Below are positions 38,126 to 53,050 of a stretch of DNA of 64,000 bases, piece by piece; the first letter of the stretch is position 1, and the number at the start of each line of letters is the position of its first letter. This DNA comes from Sycobia sp. Sy_11 (taxonomy: Eukaryota; Arthropoda; Insecta; Hymenoptera; Epichrysomallidae). A program made the position numbers and the translations under genes. Below the pieces are notes generated by a model. The model did not search any database. It worked only from the letters and a program-made list of their open reading frames with translations, and was not told the origin of the DNA. The DNA lies in contig JACCIC010000022.1 of the NCBI GenBank assembly GCA_018907035.1, positions 2,177,501 through 2,241,500 of the forward strand. Direction: 5' to 3'.

Positions 38126-41100
38126 ATATATATATGTATGCCGCGAAATTTTTTTTTAACCACTGCTCCGTCCGCCCTCTCTCTTATTGGCTAATCTTTT
38201 CAAAAATAATTCAGGCCTGCAAAAAGTTTATTGTAATAGCGAACTAAAATTTAACTTTGCATAGCTGGTTCTGAGCATTTATCGGAGCTCAGCACAAGTT
38301 TTTGTTATTGTAGAAAATCGAAACTCGCCGGCAAACTGATTGGTTGCCGACCGCGCCGTGTCGCACTTTTGTTCCTGAGACTGGAATTCATCTTGGCTGT
38401 CGGATGTATTTAAACAAGGATTGGTAGGCTACAGTAGAAGAATTAATGGATTTGGTATAGACTAGGATTTTATAGATTGGAATAGACTAGGATTTTTTAT
38501 AAAATACCAAAATTCGTTATACCGTTCACTAAATACGTATTATGTAATATGAAAACAAAATTTGCTATAAAGTGCTCTATCACTTTGAGTTTGACATTAG
38601 TAAATCCAATAATATCAAAATAATCATAGAGGCCACGGCATTACGATGCCATATTTTGAACCGGATGAAGTGAGGTGACTACGATTACTAGAAAAATGAA
38701 CCCCTTAACCCTTAGAATAGAAGTATGACGTATATATGCGTCAGAAAAGAAACCATTATAAAATACCTATCTTGTACCGAATAATGATTAAGAATGATGA
38801 ATAGGTTTTAATAATAATTAGCAATTAATAATAATAATTATTATAAATAATTAATTATTATCAATGAATTACTATCAAACATCTATTTGATAACTGTGCT
38901 AAATCGAGGAATGACATTTTTATACAAGTATTCGACACGGTCAAAAAACGAAATTAAAATATATAAAGTGAAATAAATATATTTACTAGTGTTATTTTTG
39001 TAATCTTTATAAAATTTTAATTGAAGAAAATCTAAATATTTCTCTCTAAGCAATACTGTAATAATTTGAGGGCTGTTTATGTAGATTTATCTTTCGCTCG
39101 TGCGGTATTCCATTAATCTTTATGGAGTGTTAGAAAATTCGTCAAGGCGCGCAATAGAGGCCTGCCGAATAAATACTGTTGGTTGCGCATCAAGATAGTG
39201 GCAATCAACGTAAAAGCGCATACAACCTCTATGCAAATGCACGAGGACTATACTATTCAAATTTCGCTATATATAAATATATGGCTTGATGGACCGACTT
39301 TCTATTTTCGTTAGAGAGTATTTTAGTTTATTTGATTTGATCCCCTGCCGAATAATTATGCGCGGTAAAGTTTCGCTTTCAAGCGTAATTCGTAAACAAA
39401 TGAATTCGAAGAGTTCGGCAGTTAGAAGCCGTATTTGAAATCTGAATGTGTCTATTTGTTTTTACAAATCAGCTTTTCGTAAAAATCATGTTCATAATGA
39501 TAAATTATTTGAATATTACGCAGTTATAAAATAAATGCGACTATTAATTTTCGAATGCATTTAATATAAAGAGTAGATAATTCCAGTTCAAAAATCATAG
39601 GTTCAATACAATTGTCAATTGTCAAAAACATTGGGGAACTATTCACAGTGTCAAATTTATAACGAACTGATTTTTTTGCTTAAAAATGGTGTTGTTATTA
39701 TTATTATATTATAATTAAGATGCCAAATGATCGAAAACGGAAAAAATATCGAAATATCAAACGTTTGCGTCGAGCTCATTTTGCGATCACTACGTCCGAT
39801 ATAATTGACAGAAAATATAACGGCATTCTCTAGAAACCGTCATGTACATAGTTTAGAATATCAGAAATTTAAATAAACAAATTACTCCCTTGTTACATCG
39901 GCGCTTCTAAGTAGAATAGTAATGAATATGTTAAGTCGACGGTCACGGCGAGAGCTGAAAATGCATTTTTTGTCCTCAGGCCGCAAAATGAGTTTTGGCG
40001 CCCGTACACAGACCGCAAAATACTAAATGCAAAAGAACTTCATTTTTTATCTTATGAAGCTTTGCAATCTGAGCATGTATATTCAATGGTGCATTGGTAA
40101 ATAGTAGATTAAATTGCTATTTAAATTATTTTTTTGATAACGATGAAAATTATTTTACAAGCATAAACGTAACAACAGATCATGAATTAATTCTAAGAAA
40201 AAATGGAATTTTCTTTTTGCCAGTTTTAATGTAATAATTAATATAATTCAAAAAAGGAACTAATTAATAACTGTATTAAAATTTAATTTTTGGCGAACCC
40301 ATCCCGCCCCTGGACCTCACCAGGGCTTGCAGCGCTGGGCATGCCCCCTTTCTTCCGCATGGCCTAATAGTAATTGAAATTAATTTGCACTCATAACTTG
40401 CACTCGATCTTACAGCTTTCATTCCGATCAATATCACCCAACGGTAGTCTGCAAGTTAATTTTTATTTTGTCAGTCACATGTCCCTATTGCATCGCTCAG
40501 GGATAAACTGTCTCGCAAGGTAAATAATAAAACGTGCAAGCACGCAATGAAATAGTCTTTAATTTAATAATTAAATTTTAATTTATCCGCAAACGTTAAA
40601 TTACATACGATATGTGACTTACTTCAATGTAACCTCCAATGTAAGGTCCATATGACAAAAATACTGTATTTTTCCTCGAACGCAATATATCATTCGCGCT
40701 CGTGCAACTTTGGGATCTCATTGCGAATGATTAATTTGGCGCTCTGGATGCATAATGCACCATTCTGGACAAAAATTTGTGCTGGATATGGTCAAAAATA
40801 TGGTGGCCAGCGTGTTTAATGGTGTATTACAGTCAATTTTTGTAGATTTTCATCATGGTCACTCATAATGAGCCGTATCGGTTCGAAGCTTTCGGTGAAG
40901 CAGATACATGAATTTGATCAATTTGGCAGTAGAAGAAATCAGATTGTCCTTTGCTAGCAAAGATATATTATTTATTAATTATTTTTTTCATTTTAGATTC
41001 TACGGGGATCTTCGTCAGCATGAACAGTTTAACTGTCATTATGTAATTAAAATTATAATATATGTAAAAAGAGACTGTATAACTGATAAAAATCATTGTT

Positions 41101-42839
41101 AGTCGGAACTATATCGAACGAAATTCACCGATCAACCTAAAATATTATTATTATTATCAATTTGTTTCAATTTTTCATTTGTTTTCTTCGTTAATGTATC
41201 CCAAAGACAGTTTAATAAACATTATGTCGATTTTATTCATAAAATTATAAATTTTTTTTTAAAAAATGTTTGAATCTCGCAAAAAATCAATATATCAGAA
41301 CCTCCCTATCTAAAACTAGGTCATTAAAATTGCATAATCTATATTGTAAATCGCAAATTAGTTTTCATGAATATTTTTGAAAATTATCTACAAAAATGAA
41401 ATTATTTATAATAGAAAAAAAATTTTAAGCGTATGCAGTGCGTTTCAAGCAGATTTTAATATAAATCGTTTTGTTTATCTAAAATATTAAAATATAAGAA
41501 AAATTCATATCAAAGTGAATAATTTTATTACAATACATAACTTCATTTGCTTATTAAAAAATGTAAAGATTCATATATGTGTATATATATATATTAATAG
41601 CTGTTTTAATAGCTTTCATTAATTAGCTCAAGAATTTTAAACAACGTAAAATTAAAGAAGTATTTTTATATATAACGATAGGAATTTTGAGATAACGAAT
41701 ATTCGAACTAATATTTGCGAAGAAATTCATATTGAAAAGTCAAGTAGGGGGTTTATTGTTAGTAAAGATTTCTTCTCGTGCAGATAGTAGCGGTAATGTA
41801 ATATTCATGTTGTAATACTATAATTATATAAAATATATTTTTATATCCAAACTTTTTATTTATTGAAAAGCTATCCTTAAAATTAATTTAAACTTTTAAC
41901 TACTTAATTAGTATGAGAAAAAGAACACAACTTTATGATAATTTCTAAGTAATGTAAAATAAAATTTTTTATGAATATTCATCTGAATTTTTATGTTTAC
42001 AAAATAAAAAATTAAAAAATTACTTTTTATTTGAATATTTTGCAAAAATGCACCATATTAGAAAGATCTTTTAAATAAAAAAAATTAAAATTTTACTCTA
42101 ATTGAAAGAACAATAAAATAATATTGTTTTTAAAATAATCTAATGTTTTTAATAATATACTTGAACAGTTCGTATTACAAAATACAAAATAAGAAAGGTA
42201 AAATCATTGTATACTAAATAGTAATACAATAACTTTTTTATACCTCAGCTTTGAAGTTTGTCGGCAAATCTAATAGTAAATTAATAAATATTTTTATCAG
42301 TCTTACAGTATTTATAATAAAATATAGCTATTTTATTAGCTAAATTAAATTATTATTATTAGCTAAAATAATAAATCTAATAGTACATTGCAGCACATTA
42401 TGGCTGTAAATCTAACGAGATAAATAATGCATTTACACGATACAACGCTTAATCATATTGTACGTCACGGCAACTGAATGTTATTAAAAAAATGTTATTA
42501 TTAAAAATTCATGCTAAAGTAGTGCTTTTGACGTTCGAGTAGTGTAAAATAGTTTAGCATGCATCACATGATGAAAATTGAAAATTTGGGAACGGGTGCA
42601 CATTATCGGCACCCTCTGTGATTAATAGCGCATACTATTTTCCAAGCACACTTCATATTAAAAATTGAAAGATTTCAATTCCCGCGTATGTTCCGTTACT
42701 TATTGAAATGCAAATTTCACCAGAAGTATGTCTGAATTTCTATATTTAAGTGATTTTTTACTAGAACGACGGGCGAAACTTTCAGCTTAAAGTATAAACC
42801 AGAAGGTCTCGCTTTAATCGTAACTCTGTCCTCAGGCTG
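38126..42839. other. Mostly AT-rich non-coding stretch
   Basis: Nearly 4.7 kb without a supported gene. Mixed-composition patches at about 39080-39250 and 40620-40900 might be conserved non-coding elements. A small GC-rich patch near 40300-40365 is not recognised. Nothing else stands out. Confidence 0.5.
38457..38496. repeat. Short 25-bp tandem repeat
   Basis: The 15-mer ATAGACTAGGATTTT occurs twice with a 25-bp period. Confidence 0.7.
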
Positions 42840-43700
42840 GTAATTTATGCACGGCGGCGCCTTGAACGACTATAAAATTGAAGAAGAAAAAAACGAATAG
42901 TAAAGAGAACATCCGTGATCCTTTTCTGGCCTCCGTCGTCGTCCCGTGCGACCACGCGATCCCGTCCATAAAAGTATATGCGCCTAATTTAACCCGCTCG
43001 ATATTATGGGGCGACCTTAAACAGACGTGCCGAAGTCACCGAGTTTAATCTGGTATATCGCGCGCGCGCACGTTTACGTATTAACCATCGGGGGCCGTAT
43101 ACCACGAGTACATCCCTTCAAAAACCTCATGGGTCATATATTATCGTACATAAACCAACTTTCAGAAATCGGTCAAGAGAAAAACCAGGCGCCTGTTTAG
43201 GTTGCTCGCGATAGCCCTCCTGATCCCAGAATACATGGCGTAAAAAGAAAATTATTTCAAGGCATTCGTATATATATATATATTATTAATAATTTGAACT
43301 TTCCGAGGGCATTAGAAATCGTTCGCGCGAGCAGCTACGCTCCCGAAAATTAATTACAAACGTTTCAAGACGGCGGACTGCATTCGAATTCAACGATTCC
43401 CCCGACCTTCGAGCAATGGCCAAAGCATTTAAGGGATGAAGGGGGTTCCGCTCGAATTACGCGATTCGCTGATTCGCACCTTCATTGTGTATACCGTGTA
43501 CCTCGATGACCCCGTTACGTCTACCTCGATATTTTTACACTGGACCTCATTCTTCGCGCGCGCGTGTTTGCATGCGCGTGTGTAGATTTATGAGCAGTGC
43601 ATCGAACGCTTCTTATATTTTATTAGCGCAGGTATTTTGGTTTGGCCTTTATTTTTGCCGTACAGAGAGATTTTTTCCCGGAATGAAATGAACTAAGAAT
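42840..43700. other. Mixed to GC-richer block
   Basis: CpG-containing segments at about 42840-43080 and 43315-43600, with a short TA array near 43268-43283. Only chance open frames are present. It is a candidate conserved non-coding region. Confidence 0.35.
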
Positions 43701-44317
43701 TAATTGGCTAAATAATCCATAGAAGTTAAGCTGAACGTAACATTTTACTGTCATTTCATAATTTATAGACTCACCCGCAGATTTTATCAAATTTTTTCAG
43801 TGAAGACTGTATGCAGGACTCGTCTTTTATGAATATATAAGCAGTATATTTCCGACAATTATAATTTATGTTCATACTATATGTGCGGAATTTATAGATG
43901 AAAGAATATGAAACATTTGATATATTAACAACTTTATGTGATAATAATTTATAGCTATAAATATATAGAAAACGAGTTTTTAATTAAAGTATTTTTTCCA
44001 ATTCGTTCTACCTATTTATTAAAATTCAACTCTTTGAAACCACGGCATATTTAACTGTTATACACAATGACTATTATAACCAAATTGATGTGTCTTTCTT
44101 GTCCTATTTCTCATTTAAGGAAGTTATTAAAAGTATAAAAAAAGTTATAATAAAGTAGAAAGCGTGTCACTCAATTACTAAAGAGTAACTGTATTGGTTC
44201 ATTACGAAAAACTACTTTTCATTAGGTCATCCCGACAGCTGTTGCTCCAGTATTGTGCGTTTAAATTTGCAAAAACACACCGCAAAACTAAGATTACGAA
44301 TAACCTCCCCACCCTCA

Positions 44318-44358
44318 CTCTCCCTCTCTCTCTCTCTCTCTCCCTCTCTTTCTCTCTT
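44318..44358. repeat. (CT)n microsatellite
   Basis: Short, interrupted CT array. Confidence 0.9.
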
Positions 44359-44457
44359 TACCCGCAGGCAAAGCTTTACAGATAGCTCGACTCGTGTAGA
44401 CTTACATTTGCCCAGCGCGCTTTAAAAATATGTCTTTCACTTGGTTTAAAAAGGATT

Positions 44458-44475
44458 GCTGCTGCTGCTGCTGCT
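44458..44475. repeat. (GCT)6 trinucleotide repeat
   Basis: Six perfect GCT units followed by ACAGCAGCC. Read in frame this gives Leu/Gln/Ala runs, but no gene supports it. Confidence 0.85.
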
Positions 44476-45012
44476 ACAGCAGCCGCCTCCCATCATCCTT
44501 TCTCTTTTTTCTCCCGGTTCCTTTTCTTTATTTAGCTTAGACTCTGAGTCAATCTTCTCGAGATATATTAGTTCCGCGAAAAGCGAAACGAGTATTACAA
44601 AACGAGCGGGACGGGACACTAGTAGAAAGTGCAGACGATTAAATGCTTTTCTTTTATCTCAATTTCTTCATTTCTCAAACAAAACGTTTCAATTTTACCC
44701 GAAATTTCAACGTTTGAATATAATTACCAAAGTCATTTGAAAAACTCCTTGATAATAAAAAGTACACAGCTTAAGTCCGGGTTTTAGCGGTTTCGATTAT
44801 TAACTTAAATTATGCGCAGTCTTTATAGTTGAAACTATAAGGAGGTCGGAAGGGAGAGATGGAAGGGAAAAAATACGAAGAAACTGTGTACGTAACGCGA
44901 CGAAAATTGAATTCATTTGCTCACACTCTGGTATATTTTACCTCGTCAGGTTTGAAATTTCTTGGATAAAATGAAAATTCTTTCTTCTCGTTCTCATTCC
45001 CCTTCTGTCCCT

Positions 45013-45015
<3 letters not shown>

Positions 45016-45075
<60 letters not shown>
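45016..45075. repeat. (TA)n microsatellite
   Basis: About 60 bp of perfect TA repeat. Confidence 0.95.
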
Positions 45076-45077
<2 letters not shown>

Positions 45078-45287
45078 AACTCAAGCTCAAAACAAGCTAT
45101 AAAGTTCTTCTTTTTTATTCTAGTGTATTTATATAATACAGACAAAGATAGAATAGAATAACAGAAGATATTTTAAAAATAATAACTTGAAACGAATAAA
45201 CTAAAAGGCATAAGATAGAGTTATGATGAAATTTTTGAATATTACAAGGTAGTTTTACCTTTTGGAATGAAATGTTATCTTTCACTT

Positions 45288-45289
<2 letters not shown>

Positions 45290-45343
<54 letters not shown>
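45290..45343. repeat. (TA)n microsatellite
   Basis: About 54 bp of TA repeat, only 215 bp from the previous one. Confidence 0.95.
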
Positions 45344-45346
<3 letters not shown>

Positions 45347-46122
45347 ATGAATTACAGTATTTCAGTGATATATTATAGATATGATTACACTAAATTTTCC
45401 AACTTTATATTTATATAAAGTACTTTACTTTATTCACTGCATTATCTCAACATAAAAATAAAAAATGTAACCGGTGATAAGAGTTTGCATATACTTGAAT
45501 TTCTCGTAGGATAACTTCACGAATTAAAAAAACATCACTGTTCGAACGAAACTGCATATTTCGTTACGGTTAATAACATTCAAAACTAGTTAACCAAAAT
45601 CGCATTAATATAAAAAAGAGCGACGCTCTAACGATGAGTACAAACTTTATGCCGCATAAAATATATTAAATCTCCTCTTTACGATACGAAAGTGCCCTTG
45701 GCCACCGTAAAGTCGAACCCGGCGCTCTCGGCGGGGCGCGCCGTAAAATAATTAGAAGCAGCCAACCGAATATCTTATTTCGCAAGTCCTCCCGCGCGCG
45801 ACGCATCAGCATTCTCGGTATTTAGCAAGTCTGATGACTGAGTGCTAACGATACGTGCTAGGGGAGAAAGGGAGAGAGAGCGCTAAAATTAGAGAAATCG
45901 TTAAAAACGGCGAGACTCCACTGAAATCTCTGACAGAGTTCGGATATGGATGGTGGGGAGGGAGGGACAAATCTGCATAGGCCACAGAATACGATAAACA
46001 CCGATGAAACGTACACCGAAGGTCTCGACTAACTCATACTTTGACGCCGAAAGAACTATTATAGACTTGCAAATAACGTCGATCTCGCAAGCTGTTTGTA
46101 CAGTATTCGGTGTGAAAAGTCG
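45344..46122. other. Non-coding with small GC-rich block
   Basis: AT-rich, then a CpG-containing piece at about 45700-45800 and mixed sequence to 46100. No gene was recognised. Confidence 0.4.
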
Positions 46123-49100
46123 TTAACAAGTTATTATCATATCTATAATCCGTGCTTGAGCTATTATAAAAAGAAAATTCGATTGGAGTAGCTTTATTAC
46201 AGTGCTAAAATATATATTAAATATGTCGCTATGATCGTTAATTGTTATGTTCAAGAACATAGTAGAGGCAAAAGCATTATTACAAAAAATGTATTCAATT
46301 TTCAAATAACTGAGAGATTGTTTTTCACATTATATTTAACTTTTAATCTGAAGTCAATCTTAAGTAATACTATTTCTGTAACAAGATTCTATTGTTAATT
46401 TCGAATTGGAAAATGAATCTTAAATTCTACGTTAAAATATGCTATGTTATGATAATGAAACTCACAATAATTCATTAATAATGATGAATAATAAATTATT
46501 AATACCTTGGCTTACAAATTCAACGTGTGCACTTTTTAAACTACTGTTATTGTATTCTCTAAAGATTTGGTTCAAATGTTACCTTATTTAATACATCTAT
46601 AAAATAAAATTCATCTATACATGTATAGCAACCAGTGTCATTAACATCAGTAGGAAAACATGTCATAATTTTTGTATTTCGACATAAAAAGATTACTGAA
46701 TAACAATAGAACAATACTTTTTGAGTATTTAATCAGTAATTTCTTACTAGTTATAAAAGTGTCACTAAAATAAGTATCAACTGTATATTTATTTATATTT
46801 ATCCATTTCAGAACAGGTTTAAAGTATTTTAGCAATATAATTCCTTAGAAATAAATTCAATCCCTATCAAAAATTATTTAACAGAAGTAAAAAATTAGGC
46901 AAATTCGATCTACTTTTTCTATTTTTATGCATTTTATAAAAATACATTTCAAATATTTCGAATCATATTAATAAATGAATCATTTCTAATATTATTAAAT
47001 TAAAAATTAATAAACTAATAAAATCATTAACAATAACTGAGTTTGTCATGGATTATTATTATCACCGTTTATTACAAAAAAATTAAAAATAAGAGTAAAT
47101 ATACTTTTTGAGGGATTAAATAAATTTAAAATATATAAAATACATAACAAAATTTACATTGATTTTCAAATAAGAATTAATAACAATATATAAATGAAAT
47201 ATCAGTACCAAATTAAGTGGAAACAAACAAAGCTTATGCAGGAGACTTGTAGCAGTGATAAACTCGCACGTATTGATAAAAATTATTTAATAGTAATTAA
47301 TATTATGATTTAACCTTATACTTATTCATTATCTGTATAAGGTGCTTATATTGTGAATTAGCTTCACTATTTTTAATGATTGGAAATTCAACTAAATTAA
47401 AATCAAGTAGTCAAGCTCAATCAATAGTTATCCACGCACTTCATTATATTATTTTAAATATACAAAAACATTATATTATTATGCAATAATTATATATCAA
47501 TTTATTATTACGTGTTGTATTCTATAAGCTATGCCTAAATAATGTGTCAAAAATCACTTGAAGAACAAACAGCTATACGAGAATGATCGTAAATTCTCAT
47601 AAGATTGTAAATGGAGTGCGATCGTTTCGATTACGGTCCGCGTCACCACTCATTTTAACAATTTCCCTTGTAGATATTTTTTTATTTGCGAACATTCGAC
47701 TCTTTCTCATACTTCTACGTAGCGAAGGCTCATGCGTTTATTGTTTAGATTCCTGGAGTTTTAGATTGATTTTCTATAGTAATGACGAGTTTCAGTACTC
47801 TTGATTTTGAAAGAGTTTAATTAATCTTCTGATGCTCGTCCTCCTAGACGAATGTTCATTCCTAGTTTTAAATTAATTTATTTCATAAAGCATTTCCCAA
47901 GTCTGATATTTTTCTTCCTAATATTCCGAACTATGATCTGTAAAATTCAAATATTAGAAAGCTGTAAGATTTTTCTAAATGTAGTTTACATAAAGATTTC
48001 TTAAAAATTGGCCTATATAAACTAAATAAAATATCAAGTTTCTTTTGGTTATTAAAATATTTACATATTTACATGATATGCGGACAACGTAAAAAGGAAA
48101 AAGTAAAATGATAAATATTTTTCTAAAGAAAAAAACAAAGTTATAAGAAATTATCAATATATGAATAGAAAGTAAAAATCAAAATTTCACAATTCGAAAC
48201 AGTTATAACTGTTTTCATTGTTTGCATTGACCATAATATTAAAGCGCGATTAAAATGAAAAAAAAATCAGTGGGACGGATCTCTCGACATGCTGCAATTG
48301 GTACACAATGTTTGGTAAGCCTCCATTTACGAGCGCCATTCATTAGCGTTAACACGCATAGTGTCCTGGTATATCTTGTTTTATGGCCAGACACTCGATA
48401 ATGAACGTCACAATTGGCCCCGAAGATTAATCGGGGAGAATATAGTTTTAGGTCTAATTCTATGAAAGAAATGTTTTTGTCTCGAGTTGCATTCACTGGC
48501 TGATAAAGTCACAACTAGAACTCATCATAGGATCATTAAGACCATTAAGCATACATATTGTAAAAACTATAGATATATATAGGTACAGCGTCAAAAAGAA
48601 AATCATACATTTTCCACTGTTAATCGGAATAATTCGAACTATCGAATCCGCTATTAAATTTTATGGTAACTGACGAATGAACTAAAACCTGTAGTTTTAT
48701 CGAAAATGACAATTGCTTAATAATATTTATTTATTGAATAACTTGAGTATTATATAGTATGGTGCGATTATATTATGTTCCTAAAAATAGTAGTTATTCT
48801 CAGTAATCTATAAGTTCTATTCTATATTAATAAGTATTTAAATAATAAAGGCACCAACCCTAAAATAATACTGACTTATAGACCTGGATATTCTGTGACT
48901 GAACTTCACGAAACTAAATCGCATGACAATTGTTTTTAGAATAACAGATAATAAATATTAATTTATTATTATATTATTTCAAATTATATAAATTATATTA
49001 ATTAATTAATTATCATTTAAATATTAAATTTTTAATAAGAATTTAACAAAAAAATTTTAAGAAGATAGATAAAATGAAAATTTATGACGTTATACTAATA

Positions 49101-49505
49101 ATCATTTGTGTTTTTGACATAGAAATAAACTAATTTTTATATCGAAAAACTCCTATATCATAGAGAAATTTTTATTATTAATCCAACCATAGTTTTCATT
49201 CCTGCCTTTTATGATAGAAGATTTTGTAAAAAAGGAGTATTTGGATGCTCGATGAAGAATAACTTTTATCAAATCTAATCTCGTTCGATTAATGAGCCTA
49301 GAGAAATAAAACGTGAAAAATAAAAAATCGTTCAAGAAATGATAAACATTTATTTTTCTGAAATATCTGATGGGATATGAATTCGGCGAAACTTGCTTTA
49401 CATGCCTATTCTGAAAAGAAAACCAAAGTTAAAAAATTTAACCAGACGCCACAAAATAATTGCGCCAAAAAAGAAAAAACATAGATATAAAAAACAAATA
49501 AAAAA
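46123..49505. other. AT-rich non-coding stretch
   Basis: More than 3 kb with no supported gene. A mixed patch at about 48240-48500 is not recognised. Confidence 0.5.
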
Positions 49506-49536
<31 letters not shown>

Positions 49537-49546
49537 GTGAGAGGGA
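49506..49546. repeat. (GA)n microsatellite
   Basis: About 40 bp of interrupted GA array. Confidence 0.9.
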
Positions 49547-49619
49547 GGTGGAGACGAATGAAAAAAGAGAGGCTGAACCAGCATCAAAGAACAAAAGGAA
49601 AATTCGAGGAGCTAAAGGC

Positions 49620-50100
49620 ATCCAGTTTACTTTATATCCAGAGCCCCGGTTCAAAGAGTTTGCGTGCTCGGGTGTCCGATGCCGGAAGACCGAAGACCCC
49701 CACCCCTAGTCCCACCCACCCGCCATCATACCGGAGAAAAAGGTTATGCGGCAACGGGAGCTGCCCGTAACGCTCGCGCAAAAGGGGGGTAAAAATGCGA
49801 GAACCCTCGCCCGCTACTCCGCCCCCTTTCCCACCCTTCCTCTCCACACCGCTCCCTCGCGTCGCGCTTTACGAGAGCGCCTTCTTTACGATTTCGTTAA
49901 GCGAGGGACCTTTAAGCAGCGCTTTCCTCTAATGAAACATTTTACATCCGCGCGTTAACCGCGACATCGCGCGACTTTTATCGGCCGTCGAGGAGGAGAG
50001 TAATCCACGGGACGGGGCGCCCGCCGAATCCTCCTACCTGCCCTGAGCGCAGGACAATCGTACGTATATAACTCCGGCGATGGGCGCTGACGGCGAGGGT
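49620..50100. other. GC-rich island
   Basis: CpG-containing block with overlapping open frames on both strands and no domain, ending just before a TA array. It is a candidate regulatory island. Confidence 0.4.
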
Positions 50101-50112
50101 GAAATTTATCCA

Positions 50113-50115
<3 letters not shown>

Positions 50116-50163
<48 letters not shown>
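50116..50163. repeat. (AT)n microsatellite
   Basis: About 48 bp of perfect AT repeat. Confidence 0.95.
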
Positions 50164-50165
<2 letters not shown>

Positions 50166-52740
50166 CATACCCTTTACTATCTTTCTCTATCTCTCTCACT
50201 CCCCCCTCTGCAGCCCACCCTCTCTTTAAGTTTTTCTTTATATTTTGGCTCACTCTGAAAAAACAGCAAGCGCAAGGCGAGCAGGTCGGGAGGAGATTCG
50301 CGTAACAGTACCGACTACGTGACCTCGTACTCCGTGGTTTTTCATAGGTTCACGCCGTAAGACAATATTTATAGCAAAGACGATCGATCCCACTCTTCTA
50401 GATACTCGAGCCGCCAATATTTTTTATGGAAATACTTGTTCGTCCGAGTTTACACATTATTGAAGTTATTTCGTAATCGTTTGTTTTTATCATTTTCCGT
50501 TATATTTATTTTCTTGTACAGAACCACTTTTTATATTTTGGTAAAAGGCTTTATTAAAATTTCAGTTATATCATGTAAGAATGGCTATATTTAAAACGAT
50601 CAACAGCAAGAAACACGAGAGAGAGAAAAATTAATTTTTTTTTGTCGTTATACAAATTATTTAAATTAAGGTAATGCAATGCTACCAAAAAATGTTTAAC
50701 CGTTCAGAATTCTTTAAAATTTGGAAAGTAAAGGCTGCTAAATTTCGTTTCATTAAAGCTACTCCAACCCTTTAATAGGGTTATTTTACAGACAAACATA
50801 TGTACAGTTATTTCGGAAATTTGTATTTTATAATCGTCGAAAAATTTACATAATAATTGACTACTGGTTCAAGGTTGAGTGAGTAAGGATCTGGACCTCA
50901 TAGGTAGACAAATGCTGCATTCTCTGAATCGCTCAATGAATTTTTCTCTTTCCGTAGTGTATAGTGGACATTACCAAACTATACGATAGAGCCCCTGACT
51001 TTTATATCTATATTCGTATTTTACATCGATCGTTATATTTAGTCGATTAATTGTAACACTATACTTACGATCAAGATTTGTATAATAAATGTAGGGTTTG
51101 GATCTATTTATATAAAAATATTTAAAATATTCTTTCCCTTATGTTTTTCCTTGTTTAGATATTTGTTCATCTGAAAGGCCCCAATACATGTAGATTTTCA
51201 AAGATAATCTGAAAAATAAACATGTAAAAATGAATAGATTATCATCTCATGATACAAACTAACAAATTATTTCGAATGAAACATTCTTATAATTCTATAC
51301 AAAATGACAGGTAAAATATAAAATAAGTAATCAGAAAAACTACTTCTATTAAATACTAAATCTTTTTTGTACATTCTAAGGTTCAGTTGGCAATTTTTCT
51401 AAAACTCTTTTATTTCTTGTCACTTTTACTGTATATTGTTCAGAATGTCCTAATCGATTTTGTCATCCTCGATAATGATTTTTTGTGCTCTTGAATCATC
51501 ATCTTCAATCTTTAAAATGAGAAAATGTTTCTTTTGAAATACATATTACATGTAGGTGACGCTGTTACGTGATAATACTGCTGAAATCAAATACGACTAT
51601 ACTCTCGCTACACGGTTTATGTAATGATAATACTCGCTTAATTAGAAATTATAATCCATACACTTAATTTTATATTGAATTATATGTTGAATAGTAGAAT
51701 TTATCTAATTTATTTAAATTTTACTTATCATAACATAACCTAACATAACAATCATCTCTTTTTTATATTATTTTAAAGCGAAATGAATTAACTGTATTAA
51801 TTTATAAATGAATAAATCTTTAATGTATACGTAAAATGTCTCAAAACCATCTTCAATTTGAAAAATCAATTAGTTTAGTTTTTTTAGTTATAAAGTTGTT
51901 CATTGTTTAATGTTTAGTTTAGTCCAAGAAGCTGAACCGAAGTAGTTGAAAACGTTGGACGAAACAACTAAAAGATTCGGTAAATTTTGATCATAGGGGA
52001 AAGTAGATGGTCCATTTCTAACAATAATATCCTCCTTATTTTGATTTTTAACATTTTATATGTTTATTTATTTTATTTTTAATTTATGTTTATTAGTAAT
52101 TTGTGTTTCAAATTCTATGGGCATAATTATAAATAAGGATACTCTAACTGTCATTATATAATTATAATTATATTATTTTACAAAGAACGTAAGATTGAAA
52201 AAATAGTTTCTAATTTAATAATTACCAATATTTTTATCGGTATTGTAATTATAAAACATCCGCGCTAACCATTCACTAGTTCACGTATTGTTACAATGAC
52301 TCACATACATTTAGCATAGAAAATACAGCTTCCTGTAATAATATCCAGCTTAATCGGTCTTATTGAAACTTCAAAATGATGTTTTTTATCAACAATTCAT
52401 CACGTAAGCTTTTTTATACCTATCAAACAGTACACAAAAATTAAAAAAGTACTAAAAAATGAAGAAAAAATTCCTATACTAATTGTACGTAGTAAATCGC
52501 AATATGACGTATCTCTGATTTCAATCATTAGGAATAGTTTACTCATTATCTGTTTAATCAAACCTGTTTGGTTTGACTTTTAAAGCTATGTTTAAGGCTT
52601 GATTATGAATAAAAAAATTAATTTATAAAAAGTTTTAATGGTTTCATTTAGTTAAAAAAGAAAAAGGAAGAAAAAAAGATAATATATTTTTTACCAGCAA
52701 ATCTATTGAAAAGTTTCATTCAATATGGTGTGAATCAAAA
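50164..52740. other. AT-rich non-coding stretch
   Basis: Nothing recognised apart from a pyrimidine-rich start (50175-50240). Confidence 0.55.
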
Positions 52741-53050
52741 GGCGGAGTAAGGGGAGTTGGAAAATCAAATGCGATGAGCTCGGCGCACGGCTTGTTATGC
52801 GCTTTTATTCATCTCCGACCACTATACCTAGAAACTCCGACGGTACGCTCGGATGCGCGCGATCAACGGGGCTGCCGCGGCTCGGTGCGGTTATGCTCTC
52901 CTCGGTGACAATAATTAGTAACGGAAATCCTACTGAATTGGCGCGGAGTTGGGAAATGTCAAGGCCCGACGCCTCCTCTGCCTCGTCGTCTTCTTGGCCC
53001 AATTACACGAAGGGCGCGCCTGCGCGCGAATTAACAGACAACTTAATTTA
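52741..53050. other. Isolated 300-bp GC-rich island
   Basis: Sharp-edged CpG-rich segment inside AT-rich DNA, open on both strands without a domain. Its isolation makes it a good candidate for a conserved non-coding element. Confidence 0.4.

Larger units (their letters stand above)
43701..45015. other. Non-coding stretch with short repeats
   Basis: No gene was recognised. It contains the CT and GCT arrays listed separately. Confidence 0.5.
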
